64,000 nucleotides of DNA, taken from the NCBI RefSeq assembly GCF_014203325.1, contig NZ_JACHIV010000001.1:3783501-3847500 (forward strand), written 5' to 3'. The position numbers and the translations under genes were made by a program. Shown in pieces: positions 25,559-34,839 of this stretch (position 1 is its first letter; each line of letters starts with the position of its first letter). The notes beneath the pieces are model-generated. The model worked only from the letters and a program-made list of their open reading frames with translations, was not told the origin of the DNA and ran no database searches. This stretch comes from Saccharopolyspora gloriosae. Its GTDB lineage: Bacteria > Actinomycetota > Actinomycetes > Mycobacteriales > Pseudonocardiaceae.

Positions 25559-26122
25559 CTAAGAGTCGACCGCAGTGAGGCGGTGGATGGCGTCGAGGGT
25601 TCGTTCGCGGTCGAGACCGCCGGAGCCGAGCGCCCGGTGGATCGTCAGCCCCTCGATGAGCGCGTCGATCTCGCGGGCGATGTCGGGGGCGAAGTGCCGC
25701 CCCAGCGCCTCCTGGCTGCGGCGCATCCACTCGCTGATCAGTTCGCGGTAGGCGGGTTCGCGGGCCGCCAGGGCGTAGAGCTCGTGGGTGAGCACGACGT
25801 CGTCGCGGGTGGTGAACACGTCCTCGTGGATGATGTCGGCCACGGCCAGCCGCGCCTCGTCGATGCCGCGAGCCGCTGCCAAGCGGACTTCGAACCGGTC
25901 GATCACCGCGCCGGTGAACCGGGAGAACGCTTCGCGCAGCAACTCGTCCATGCTGGCGAAGTGGTAGGTCATCGAGCCGAGCGGCACGTCGGCGCGGGTG
26001 GCCACCTTCCGGTGCGAGGTGCCTGCGACGCCTTCGTCGGCGATGAGGCCCAGCACGGCGTCGATGATGCGCGCCCGCCGTTCCGGGTCGAACCGGCGCG
26101 GCCTCGGCGTTTCCCCCGTCAC
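25559..26122 (-). CDS. TetR-family transcriptional regulator
   Basis: 187 residues from the GTG at 26122. The N-terminal helix-turn-helix is GVAGTSHRKVATRADVPLGSMTYHFASMDELL, a clear TetR fold. A helical ligand domain follows. It is divergent from an MFS gene at 26298 (176 bases between), the classic arrangement of a repressor and the efflux pump it controls. It probably senses the transported compound. Confidence 0.9.
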   Translation of the reverse strand: MTGETPRPRRFDPERRARIIDAVLGLIADEGVAGTSHRKVATRADVPLGSMTYHFASMDELLREAFSRFTGAVIDRFEVRLAAARGIDEARLAVADIIHEDVFTTRDDVVLTHELYALAAREPAYRELISEWMRRSQEALGRHFAPDIAREIDALIEGLTIHRALGSGGLDRERTLDAIHRLTAVDS

Positions 26123-26297
26123 CCCAGCAGACCGTAGACGACCCGGATCGCCGCGCGCTGCCCGGGTCTCGCACGCCGCGAAGAGACCGGCCCCGCGTTG
26201 CGTACGGTCGTACACATCTCCTGTACGGTCGTGCCCATCGCCGTCCGGGACTTCGCGGGCGCACGAATCCGCCACACCGCGCTTCGCCGGGGGAACC

Positions 26298-27539
26298 ATG
26301 ACCGAACACAAGGGAAGCGGCGCGCCCACGGCCCGCACCGGCACGCGCGCTCGACGCCGAGCGCTGCTGCTGATCTTCTTCCTGGTCGGCGTCGGGCTGG
26401 CCTCCTGGGTCACCCGCACCCCCGCCATCAGGGACGCGCTCGCCGCCTCGACCGGCGAGATGGGCCTGGTGCTGTTCGGACTCTCGATCGGGTCGATGAC
26501 CGGCATCCTCGCCGCGGGCCCGCTGGTGCGGCGCAGCGGCACCAAACCCGTGATCGCCGTGAGCACGGGTTTCGTGGTCGCGGGACTCGCGGTGCTCGGC
26601 GGGTTCACCGCGCTCGGCGCCGCCCCCGGCGCGTTCGCGGGCCTGCTGCTGTTCGGACTCGGCATGGGTTGCTCCGACGTCGCCCTGAACATCGAAGGGG
26701 CCGAAGTCGAACGGCTCGCCGCTCGACCGCTGCTGCCGCTGCTGCACGGCACCTACAGCGCCGGGACCGTTCTGGGCTCGCTGCTCGGATTGGCCTTCGC
26801 CCACGCCGGAATCGGCGTCGGAGCGCACCTCGCGGGCGTCGCCGTGCTCGGCGCCGCGGCCACCGCGGTCGCCGCGCCCGCGCTGCCCGCCGGGTTCGGG
26901 CAGGAGCGCGGCGCGACGGGGCGCGGGATCGGCGTGGCCGCCCGCCAGCAGATCGCCCTGTGGTCGCAACCGCGGATCGCGCTCATCGGCTGCGTCGTGC
27001 TGGGCATGGCGCTGGCCGAGGGCTCCGCGAACGACTGGCTCCCGCTGCTCATGGTCGACGCGCACGGCTTCGACCCCGTGCTGGGCGCCTTGCTGTTCAC
27101 CGCGTTCGCCGCCGCGATGACCGCGGGCCGGTTCGCCGGTTCCGGGCTGGTGCGCCGCTTCGGGCGGGCGCCGGTCGTGCGCGCCGGCGCGCTGTGCGCG
27201 GGGATCGGCATCGCCCTGGTGATCTTCACGGGGTCGCCCGCGGTCGCGGTCGCCGGCGTGGTGCTCTGGGGGCTCGGCACCTCGCTGGGATTCCCGCTGG
27301 CGATCTCCGCCGCCGGGGACGGCGACGGTGACTCGACGGCCAGGGTGAGCGCGGTCGCGACGGCCGGATATCTTGCCTTCCTGGTGGGTCCGCCGATGCT
27401 CGGCTTCCTCGGTGACCACTTCGGACTCCGGTACGCGATGATCGTCGTGCTGGTGCTCGTCGGATGCGCGGCGGCCACGGCGTCCGCGGTGCGGGCCCCC
27501 GCACGGGACGCGAACGGAGAGGCGATGACCGATGCGTGA
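26298..27539 (+). CDS. MFS transporter (YbjJ-like group)
   Basis: 413 residues, start at the ATG at 26298. Twelve membrane segments in two halves; SWVTRTPAIRDALAASTGEMGLVLFGLSIGSM and LLHGTYSAGTVLGSLLG resemble the YbjJ group of the family. It is divergent from a TetR gene, which probably controls it. Its last eight bases overlap the start of the arabinosyltransferase gene, so the two may be co-transcribed despite unrelated functions. Confidence 0.88.
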   Translation: MTEHKGSGAPTARTGTRARRRALLLIFFLVGVGLASWVTRTPAIRDALAASTGEMGLVLFGLSIGSMTGILAAGPLVRRSGTKPVIAVSTGFVVAGLAVLGGFTALGAAPGAFAGLLLFGLGMGCSDVALNIEGAEVERLAARPLLPLLHGTYSAGTVLGSLLGLAFAHAGIGVGAHLAGVAVLGAAATAVAAPALPAGFGQERGATGRGIGVAARQQIALWSQPRIALIGCVVLGMALAEGSANDWLPLLMVDAHGFDPVLGALLFTAFAAAMTAGRFAGSGLVRRFGRAPVVRAGALCAGIGIALVIFTGSPAVAVAGVVLWGLGTSLGFPLAISAAGDGDGDSTARVSAVATAGYLAFLVGPPMLGFLGDHFGLRYAMIVVLVLVGCAAATASAVRAPARDANGEAMTDA

Positions 27540-30500
27540 ACCGAAGCCGTCCGAACGAGCGCTGCGGCGGATCGCAGCGGTGTCCGGACTGCTGGGAGTG
27601 CTGGCGGCGCTGCTGGTGCCGTTCCTGCCGGTCCGCTACGAGGTCACCGAGCTGCACTGGCCGACGGCCGCCGGAACGCAGGCCGTGTCGGCGCCGCTGG
27701 CCGCCTACCAGCCGCTGCGGCTCGACCTGGACGTGCCGTGCGCCACGGCCCGCTCCCTGGACGCGCGCAGCGCCGAACCGGCGGTGCTGCTGAGCACGAA
27801 TCCGCCCGCGGCGGAGTACGGCACGCTCACCGGCCTGCGGCTGGAAGTGCACGACGGCACCCTGCGCCTGCTCTCGCAGGGCCAGCAGCTCGGCACCGCG
27901 CCGCTGCCCGCCGGTGACTGCGCGATCAGCGTGCACTCCGACGGCACGGCCACCAGCGCCGAAGTCGGCGGCGAGCGGTTCGCCCACGTCCCGGGCGACG
28001 CGCGGCCGCAGCTGACCGGCATCCATTCCGATGTGGACGGTGCGGTCGACGACGTTCGCGGGCTGTCCTTCTCCGCCGAGGTCGACGACCGCTACAACAG
28101 CCACCCCACCCCGCTGAAGATCGCGGCCATGGCGCTCGCCGTGCTCGGCTGCGGGGTCGCGCTGTGGGCGCTGCACCGCATCGACACCTCCGCCGGGCGC
28201 ATCCCGGTCCGGCGGGCGCGCGGGCGGTGGCGGTTCACCGGGCGCGACGCCGCGGTGACCGCGGCACTGCTGGCGTGGTGGCTGATCGGCGCGATGACCG
28301 CCGACGACGGCTACTTCCTCACCATGGCGCGCGCCCGCGACGACCTGGGGTACGTCAACGACTTCTACCGCTGGTTCTCCGGCCCCGTCGCGCCGATGGG
28401 CTGGTTCGTCGAACTGCAGGCCCGCTGGGTGGCTTTCTCCACCGCGACGCCGTGGATCCGGTTGCCCGCGCTGGGCATGGGCCTGCTGAGCTGGTTCCTG
28501 ATGAGCCGGTTCGTGCTGCCCCGGCTCGGGCAGCGCGTCCGGCGCAGCCGCGCCGCCGGGTGGGCCGCGGCGGCGGTGTTCCTGGCCTGCTGGCTGCCCT
28601 ACGACAACGGGCTGCGGCCGGAGCCGGTCGTGGTCGTGCTCTCGCTGCTCGCGCTGTGCGCCGTGGAGTACGCGGTCGCCACCCACCGGCTCGCTCCCGC
28701 CGCGCTCGGGCTGCTCATCGCCGCGTTCGCGGTCGGGGTGAACCCGCACGGCATGGTCGCGGCGCTGCCGTTCCTCGCGGCGGCGAAACCGCTGGTGCTG
28801 CTGGTGCGCCGCCGCGCGGAGCGGTTCGGGTGGACCGCGGTGCTCGCCCCGATCGCCGCGTCGGGCGTGCTGGTGCTGGTCGCGGCGTTCTCCGACCAGC
28901 CGTGGCAGGCGGTGGTCGACTCGGCCGAGGTGCGCTCGGAGATCGGCCCGTCGCAGTCCTGGTTCGAGGAGCTCAGCCGCTACGCGCTGCTGTTCGGCCA
29001 GTCCCCGGACGGTTCGCTCACCCGCCGGTTCCCGGTGCTGCTGCTGGCGCTGTGCCTGGCGACCTGCACGGCGGTGCTGCTGCGCCGCGGCCGGATCCGC
29101 GGGGCCGCGCTCGGGCCGAGCAGACGGCTGCTGACCGTCGCGGCGCTGTACTTCGTGGCGCTGGCGCTCACCCCCACCAAGCACACCCACCACTTCGGCG
29201 TCATCGCCGCGGTCGGCGGCGCGGTGGCGGCGATGACGGCGCTGGCCACCAGCAGCACCGTGCTGCGCTCCCGGCGCAACCGCGCGGTGTTCTTCGCCGG
29301 GCTGATGGTGGTGCTGGCGTTCGCGTTCACCGGCACCAACGCCTGGTGGTACGTCTCCGGATGGGGCGTGCCGTGGTTCGACAAGCCGCCGTCGATCGGC
29401 GGGTACCAGTTCAGCACCGGCATCCTGGTGATCGCGGCGGGCGCGCTCGTGCTGGCGCTGGTGGAGCACCTCAAGCTCGACGAGCGCACCCCGCCGGTCG
29501 TCGTCGAGGAGGACCGTTCCCGAGGGCTGCGCCTCGGCAGCGCGCCGCTGTCGATCGTGTGCGCGCTGCTGATGCTCGCCGAACTCGCCTCGCTGGCCAA
29601 GGCGATCCCCGAGCGCTGGGACACCTACAACCTCGCCACCGACAACGTCCGCCAGCTGGCGGGCGCGAGCTGCGGCCTGTCCGATTCGGTCCACGTCGAG
29701 AACGATCCGATCGCCGGGATGCTCGCCATCGCACCGCACCAGCCCGCGACCGCCGTCCCCGACGCACCGTCCGAAGAGGACGAATCGGCCGACGAGCGGC
29801 TGCGTCCGGTGGACACCGGTTTCCGGCCGAACGCGCTGCCCGGCACCAAGAATCCCGACACCGGCCAGCCGTTCTGGACCCCGCCGCACCGCTTCGGCAC
29901 CGACCGCGCCCCGGTGTGGGGGACCTACGGTTCGCCGACCGGCACCGGCCGGTTGCGCACCCCTTGGTACGCCCTGCCGGAGCGGGCGCGCAGCGGTGAG
30001 GTGCCGATCGTGGTGAGCGCGGCCGGAACCACCTCCGGCACGAATTCGCTGAACGCCGAGTTCGGCCGGGACACCGAGGACGGCTTCGAGGTCCTCGACA
30101 GCGCGCCGCTGGCGCAGGACGGCGAGCGGCACTGGCGCGATCACCGCGTCGCGGCTCCCGCCGAGGCCACGCGGGTGCGCATCGTCGCCCGTGACCGCGC
30201 GCTCAGCGAGGACGGCTGGATGGCCGTCAGCGCCCCGCGCGCACCCCGCCTGTCGGTGATGACCGACGTCATCGGCGACGCTCCGGCGTTCGTCGAGTGG
30301 CCCGCGGCGATGGCCCACCCCTGCTTGAACGTGACCACGATCCACCACGGCATCGCCGACCTGCCCCGCTACCGGATCTCCGGCGGCGGGGACGTGCGGG
30401 GCACCGGCCAGGGCTGGTCCGCGCCGGACGCGGGCGGGCCGTTCGGCTACCTCAACGTGGCCACGAGCATGACCGAGCTGCCGACCTACCTGCGCAACGA

Positions 30501-30699
30501 CATGAGCACCGACTGGGGCTCGCTCTACGCCGTGCACCCGTACGAACCCGACGCGCTGCCCGCCTCCGCCGCCGCACGCACCCGCACCGAGGACCACTGG
30601 GGCTGGTGGAGCCCCGGCCCGACGCCGAACCCGATCACCTTGCCCGGCGACGTCCCCGACTCCAACGACCGCGACGACGTCCGCCCCGGACCGGGCTGA
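27532..30699 (+). CDS. Arabinosyltransferase of the Emb family (GT53)
   Basis: 1055 residues, usual length for EmbA/B/C. A membrane enzyme that adds arabinofuranose from decaprenyl-phospho-arabinose to wall arabinan. An N-terminal membrane helix is followed by an extracytoplasmic lectin-like region (about 35-200), then many membrane segments (about 210-690) and a large extracytoplasmic C-terminal domain (about 700-1055, with TDVIGDAPAFVEWP and WSPGPTPNPITLPGDVPDSNDRDD). The GT-C catalytic acids are Asp258 and Asp259 in ADDGYF. Only one Emb paralogue is present here, unlike the EmbCAB cluster of mycobacteria. The start overlaps the MFS gene upstream. The name EmbA/B/C cannot be assigned. Confidence 0.95.
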   Translation: MREPKPSERALRRIAAVSGLLGVLAALLVPFLPVRYEVTELHWPTAAGTQAVSAPLAAYQPLRLDLDVPCATARSLDARSAEPAVLLSTNPPAAEYGTLTGLRLEVHDGTLRLLSQGQQLGTAPLPAGDCAISVHSDGTATSAEVGGERFAHVPGDARPQLTGIHSDVDGAVDDVRGLSFSAEVDDRYNSHPTPLKIAAMALAVLGCGVALWALHRIDTSAGRIPVRRARGRWRFTGRDAAVTAALLAWWLIGAMTADDGYFLTMARARDDLGYVNDFYRWFSGPVAPMGWFVELQARWVAFSTATPWIRLPALGMGLLSWFLMSRFVLPRLGQRVRRSRAAGWAAAAVFLACWLPYDNGLRPEPVVVVLSLLALCAVEYAVATHRLAPAALGLLIAAFAVGVNPHGMVAALPFLAAAKPLVLLVRRRAERFGWTAVLAPIAASGVLVLVAAFSDQPWQAVVDSAEVRSEIGPSQSWFEELSRYALLFGQSPDGSLTRRFPVLLLALCLATCTAVLLRRGRIRGAALGPSRRLLTVAALYFVALALTPTKHTHHFGVIAAVGGAVAAMTALATSSTVLRSRRNRAVFFAGLMVVLAFAFTGTNAWWYVSGWGVPWFDKPPSIGGYQFSTGILVIAAGALVLALVEHLKLDERTPPVVVEEDRSRGLRLGSAPLSIVCALLMLAELASLAKAIPERWDTYNLATDNVRQLAGASCGLSDSVHVENDPIAGMLAIAPHQPATAVPDAPSEEDESADERLRPVDTGFRPNALPGTKNPDTGQPFWTPPHRFGTDRAPVWGTYGSPTGTGRLRTPWYALPERARSGEVPIVVSAAGTTSGTNSLNAEFGRDTEDGFEVLDSAPLAQDGERHWRDHRVAAPAEATRVRIVARDRALSEDGWMAVSAPRAPRLSVMTDVIGDAPAFVEWPAAMAHPCLNVTTIHHGIADLPRYRISGGGDVRGTGQGWSAPDAGGPFGYLNVATSMTELPTYLRNDMSTDWGSLYAVHPYEPDALPASAAARTRTEDHWGWWSPGPTPNPITLPGDVPDSNDRDDVRPGPG

Positions 30700-30853
30700 T
30701 CCCGGCGGACCCGCCCTCCTCGACGCGACCGGGGATGGTGGGTCCTTCCGCACGACCGGAGGCGCTTCGTCGGGCCGGTCCGGTTCACGCCGCCGGACGC
30801 GATCCCGGCGGGCGCCGCGTCCGGCGACCGCAGCCGCGTGTTGAGGTTCGCGC

Positions 30854-31642
30854 TCAGGTCCGGTGGCGGTAGGGGGTCGTGGTGGAGACCTCGCGGAGAC
30901 CGGAGCGTTCGAGGATCGGGCGGGAGAACTCTGTGGAGTCGCTGTTGATCAGCGTCTTCCCCAGCTCCAGGGCCGCCCGCGCCCGCGCGGCCGTCAACGC
31001 GCGGTAGATCCCCCTCCCGCGCCATTCCGGACGGGTCGCGCCGCCCCAGATCCCGGCGAAGTCCGTGCCGCGCACCGGTTCCAGCCGACCGGCGCAGACG
31101 ATCAGGCCCGCGGACTCGGCGGCCCACAACTGGATCCCGTCGTCGAGCGCGAGGCGGCGGTGCACGGCGTCGACCTGCTCATCGGAGATCGGCACGCCGA
31201 ACACCTCGTGCTGCATCTCGGTCATCGCCCGGACGTCGGACTCCTCGGTCACCCGGCGGACCCGCACGCCTGCCGGCAGTTCCACGTCGACCGCCAGCGA
31301 CCGAGTCGCGCCGATCATGATCGACTCCGGGGCGTCGGGGACGAATCCGTTGTCCAGCAAGGCATCGTGCAGCCCCGGCGCGTGGTCGTGGCCTCGGGTC
31401 TTCCACTCCACCTCGGTGATCGCCGGATCGGTCCGGTAGTGCGCCACCGCTTCCTCGACCAGCCGCCGGACCCCGACCGCGTCGGCACCGCCGAGATCCC
31501 GGTAGGTGACCAGACCGCGTCCACCGCTGAAGGTCAGCAGCAGCAACGGCCCGCGCCGCGCGCTGCCGAGCGCGCCGACCGCCTCCGCATCGGCGCGCAA
31601 GTGCTCGTCATAAGCCGCCAGCAGCGACGCGTGCTCGTCCAT
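30854..31642 (-). CDS. GNAT-family N-acetyltransferase
   Basis: 262 residues, start at 31642. The acetyl-CoA-binding loop is RPEWRGRGIYRALTAARARAA, typical GNAT motif A. The preceding strands are LWAAESAGLIVCAGRLEPV. The N-terminal half (about 1-110) resembles a second, degenerate acetyltransferase-like domain (LLLLTFSGGRGLVTYRDLGG). Substrate unknown. It follows the fgd gene in the same direction with a terminator between, so it is probably a separate unit. Confidence 0.85.
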   Translation of the reverse strand: MDEHASLLAAYDEHLRADAEAVGALGSARRGPLLLLTFSGGRGLVTYRDLGGADAVGVRRLVEEAVAHYRTDPAITEVEWKTRGHDHAPGLHDALLDNGFVPDAPESIMIGATRSLAVDVELPAGVRVRRVTEESDVRAMTEMQHEVFGVPISDEQVDAVHRRLALDDGIQLWAAESAGLIVCAGRLEPVRGTDFAGIWGGATRPEWRGRGIYRALTAARARAALELGKTLINSDSTEFSRPILERSGLREVSTTTPYRHRT

Positions 31643-31720
31643 GCGGCCATCATCGACGGCGAACGACCGGGAACACCAACGGTTTTCCCCGTCCCGCGCG
31701 ACCCGCGCCCAAGACGGCAC

Positions 31721-31753
31721 CAGGCCCGCCGCCCGAACGGGGCGGCGGGCCTG
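31721..31753 (-). terminator. Terminator hairpin of the fgd gene
   Basis: CAGGCCCGCCGCCC (31721-31734) pairs perfectly with GGGCGGCGGGCCTG (31740-31753), loop GAACG. It starts 14 bases after the fgd stop. Confidence 0.75.
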
Positions 31754-31766
31754 GACGGCACCTGGA

Positions 31767-32774
31767 TCAGGCGCAGAGGTCGCGGATGCGGGGCGCCACG
31801 TCCCGGGAGAAGGACTCCAGGAAGCGCGTCTGGTCCGAGCCGGGGGCGTGGAAGACGAGGTGGTCGAAACCGGCGTCGATGTACGCCTTGACCTCGGACA
31901 GCACCTCCTCCGGGTCGGAGGCCACGATCCAGCGGCTCGCCACCTGCTCGATGGGCAGGTCGTTGCCGGCCTTCTCCATCGCCTCCGGGTCGGCGAGGCT
32001 GTGCTTGAGCTCGGCAGGCAGCGACAGCGGCGCCCAGAAGCGGGTGTTCTGCAGCGCGCGTTCCCGGTCGGGGTCGTAGGAGAGCTTGATCTCGATCATC
32101 TTCTCCATGTCGGCGGCGTTCTTGCCACCGGCCTCCGCCCCGGCTTCGACGGCGGGCAGCAGCTTGTCGGTGTAGAGCTCCATGCCCTTGCCGCTGGTGC
32201 AGATGAAGCCGTCGCCGACGCGGCCCGCGTACTTGGCGACCATCGGGCCACCGGCGGCCACGTAGATCGGCACGCCGCCTTCGGGGCGGTCGTAGATCGT
32301 CGCGTTGGAGGTGCGGTAGTACTCGCCCTCGTAGCTGACCCGATCCTCCGTCCACAATGTACGAATGAGGTCGATGGCCTCGCGGAAGCGACGGAACCGC
32401 TCCTTGAACTCCGGCCACTCGCGCGCGGTCACCGCGGTCTCGTTGAGCGCCTCACCGGTGCCGACGCCGAGCATGACCCGGCCCGGGTACAGCGACCCGA
32501 GCGTGCCGAACGCCTGCGCCACCACGGCGGGCTCGTACCGGAATGTCGGCGTGAGCACGCTGGTGCCCATTTGGATGCGCGAGGTCCGCTCCCCCACCGC
32601 GCTCATCCAGGACATCGCGAACGGCGCGTGCCCCTGGTTGTGGCGCCACGGCTGGAAGTGGTCGGAGACCATCACGCTGTCCAGGCCGTTCTCCTCGGCC
32701 TGGACGGCGAACTCCACCAGGTCGCGCGGCGCGAACTGCTCGGCGGACGCCTTGTAACCGATCTTGATGCTCAT
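31767..32774 (-). CDS. fgd: F420-dependent glucose-6-phosphate dehydrogenase
   Basis: 335 residues, near-collinear with mycobacterial Fgd1: [77 protein letters not shown] and [16 protein letters not shown]. It oxidises glucose-6-phosphate to 6-phosphogluconolactone while reducing coenzyme F420, supplying F420H2. SDHF carries the F420-contacting Asp and the catalytic His. It is cytosolic and monocistronic with its own terminator. It shows that the organism makes F420. Confidence 0.96.
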   Translation of the reverse strand: MSIKIGYKASAEQFAPRDLVEFAVQAEENGLDSVMVSDHFQPWRHNQGHAPFAMSWMSAVGERTSRIQMGTSVLTPTFRYEPAVVAQAFGTLGSLYPGRVMLGVGTGEALNETAVTAREWPEFKERFRRFREAIDLIRTLWTEDRVSYEGEYYRTSNATIYDRPEGGVPIYVAAGGPMVAKYAGRVGDGFICTSGKGMELYTDKLLPAVEAGAEAGGKNAADMEKMIEIKLSYDPDRERALQNTRFWAPLSLPAELKHSLADPEAMEKAGNDLPIEQVASRWIVASDPEEVLSEVKAYIDAGFDHLVFHAPGSDQTRFLESFSRDVAPRIRDLCA

Positions 32775-33337
32775 AGCTCGCTCGTTTACCTAACCCATCA
32801 CCACGGTTGCCGGAACGTCGTGGCACTCGTCGTTGAACACCGCGAACAAGGTCGGCGTGCCGGTGCGCACCGCCACCGCGCCGTGCGGACCGGCGGGTCC
32901 GCGGCGCAGGAGGTCCGCGGTCGGCCGGCTGCGGGCCTCCGATGCGGACCGGGCGGTGGTGCGAACACCTGGCGCGTCACTAGTCGAACAGCCTTGTCGC
33001 ACAACATATTCCGCGCATGCCCGGAAACCTCGGCCGGTCGTCGGCCCGCGCACGCCGTCCCGGCCGCGATTCGGGCGCGTCGGTGGCGGCGTGGTGGAAC
33101 CGGATCATGGTGGCCTTTCAGCGGCGCCGGGTGCGCTTGCTCGAACAGTCGTACAGCGTCCCACGGCGCCCGTCGCGACCGGGCCGCACCACCGCCGCGC
33201 CGCTATGGGAACGGTCACACCACCCGGAAATCCCTCACCGCACGCGTCCGCACGCGCACTGGAAGTCAGATCGGAACGCTCCGGAATCGAGCGGTTCCGC
33301 TGAGTGCCCACCGGAACTCCGGGGCAGGGCGCGAAAA
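32775..33337. other. Intergenic region without a recognised gene
   Basis: This stretch separates the leftward fgd gene from the leftward transporter gene to its right. It contains the fgd promoter. Several short open frames exist on both strands, but none has a ribosome site or recognisable product. No repeat was seen. Confidence 0.5.
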
Positions 33338-33404
33338 AACGCGGCGCGACCGCGGCGACCGGGTGAACGCGTTCGTCCACCCGGCACCGCGATCGCGCCG
33401 CGTT
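33338..33404 (-). terminator. Large nested hairpin terminator with T-tract
   Basis: AACGCGGCGCGACCGCGG (33338-33355) pairs with CCGCGATCGCGCCGCGTT (33387-33404) with one mismatch. Inside it CCGGGTG pairs with CACCCGG. On the leftward strand the stem is followed by a run of six T, as expected for an intrinsic terminator of the transporter gene. Confidence 0.75.
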
Positions 33405-33421
33405 CGCAGCGATCCGATCGC

Positions 33422-33449
33422 CCGCACGCCCCGCCGAGCGGGCGTGCGG
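33422..33449 (-). terminator. First terminator hairpin after the MHS transporter
   Basis: CCGCACGCCC and GGGCGTGCGG form a 10-bp stem just after the stop at 33452. Together with the next hairpin it makes a tandem terminator. Confidence 0.6.
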
Positions 33450-33451
33450 CG

Positions 33452-34789
33452 TCAGCCGTGGCGCTTGACCTTGTTGGACAGCACCACGCCGAGGATCGTC
33501 ATGCCACCGCAGAGCACCAGGGTCAGCGACAGCGGAACCGAGGAGCCGTCGAAGGTGCCCACCAGCGCCAGCGCGCCGATCGGCAGCAGGCCGCCCGCGA
33601 TGGCCGTGCCGAAGGCGATGCACAGGCCGGCCCCGGTGTAGCGGGCGTCGACCGGGAACAGCTCCGAGAGCAGCGAGGGCACCGCGCCGTTGAACGCGGC
33701 GTAGCAGATCGTGCCGACCAGCATCGCCAGCAGCATCGCGCCGAAACCACCGCTGTCGATCAGCCACAGCGCGGGGAACGCCCACAGCACCAGGATCACG
33801 CCGGACCCGATCGTCAGCCGTTCCCGGCCCCACCGGTCCGCGTTCATCGCGCTCACCAGCGTCAGCCCCACCAGGATCACCGAGGTGATGAGCAGGCCGA
33901 ACTGGACGCTCACCGCGGTGAGCGACGGCACGTACTGCTTGGTGTACGCGACCAGTCCCGTCATCAGCACGTACAGGTACGAGCACGGCGCCGACCACAT
34001 CAGCGACCCCGCCAGCAGCGCCAGGCCGTTGTCCCGGAACACCGCGCGCACCGTGGGCCGCGCCGCCTTCTCGCCGCTCTCCCGCTTGGCGAGTTCCGCC
34101 AGGAACGCCGGGGTCTCCTCCAGCCTCCTGCGCAGCACCAGCCCCAGCACGATCAGCAGCGCGCTCGCCAGGAACGGCAGCCGCCACGCCCAGGACAGGA
34201 ACGCCTCCTCGCTCACCCACAGGTTCACGACGAGGATCACCGCGCTGGCCAGCCCGATGCCCAGCACCGTGCCCAGCTGCACGAACGCGCCGTAGAGCGA
34301 CTTGCGCTTGGGCTCCGCGTGCTCGACCGCGACGAGCACCGCGCCGCCCCACTCGCCGCCGACGGCGAGCCCCTGCAGCAGGCGGCACGCCACCAGCAGC
34401 ACCGGCGCCCAGAACCCTGCGACCGCGAACGGCGGCAGCAGGCCGATGGCGACGGTCGCCCCGCCCATCATCAGCATCGAGGTCAGCAGCGCGGTGCGCC
34501 TGCCCCGGCTGTCGCCGAGCTTGCCGAACAGCACCGCCCCGAGCGGGCGCATGCCGAACGCGACCGCGTGCGTGGCCAGCGCGGCCAGCGTGCCCATCCA
34601 CGGCGAGGCGCCGGGGAAGAACAGCGGGCCGAACACCAAGGCCGCCATGAACGAGTAGATGATGAAGTCGAAGATCTCGATCAGCGTGCCGAGCAGGGAC
34701 GAACCTGCGATCCGGGCCGCCGACAGGGGCCGCCCGGCCGGTGCCGGTGATCTGTTCTCGCGCGAAGGGTTCGCGGCAGTTTCAGGCAT
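33452..34789 (-). CDS. MFS transporter, metabolite:H+ symporter type
   Basis: 445 residues from 34789, with GAGGGCGG upstream. Twelve membrane segments. FGMRPLGAVLFGKLGDSRGRRTALL (motif A), LLQGLAVGGEWGGAVLVAVEHA and RRRLEETPAFLAEL are characteristic of the MHS group, which takes up dicarboxylates, shikimate, proline-betaine or aromatic acids with protons. It follows the MmgE/PrpD gene by 50 bases in the same direction. That pairing suggests uptake of the organic acid the MmgE/PrpD enzyme handles. Two hairpins end the transcript. Confidence 0.9.
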   Translation of the reverse strand: MPETAANPSRENRSPAPAGRPLSAARIAGSSLLGTLIEIFDFIIYSFMAALVFGPLFFPGASPWMGTLAALATHAVAFGMRPLGAVLFGKLGDSRGRRTALLTSMLMMGGATVAIGLLPPFAVAGFWAPVLLVACRLLQGLAVGGEWGGAVLVAVEHAEPKRKSLYGAFVQLGTVLGIGLASAVILVVNLWVSEEAFLSWAWRLPFLASALLIVLGLVLRRRLEETPAFLAELAKRESGEKAARPTVRAVFRDNGLALLAGSLMWSAPCSYLYVLMTGLVAYTKQYVPSLTAVSVQFGLLITSVILVGLTLVSAMNADRWGRERLTIGSGVILVLWAFPALWLIDSGGFGAMLLAMLVGTICYAAFNGAVPSLLSELFPVDARYTGAGLCIAFGTAIAGGLLPIGALALVGTFDGSSVPLSLTLVLCGGMTILGVVLSNKVKRHG

Positions 34790-34839
34790 GGGGGTACCGC
34801 CCTCGATATGTGGTTTGGGCATGCGCGGGAAGCGCGGGA

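Noticed and set aside
27226-30753. A long leftward open frame of over 1100 codons
   Set aside because: It is antisense to the Emb arabinosyltransferase gene, has an Arg/Gly/His-rich composition and no domain.
33017-34750. Rightward open frame of over 570 codons covering the transporter region
   Set aside because: It is antisense to the MHS transporter and extends into the noncoding stretch. Its composition is Arg, Gln and His rich, as in shadow frames.
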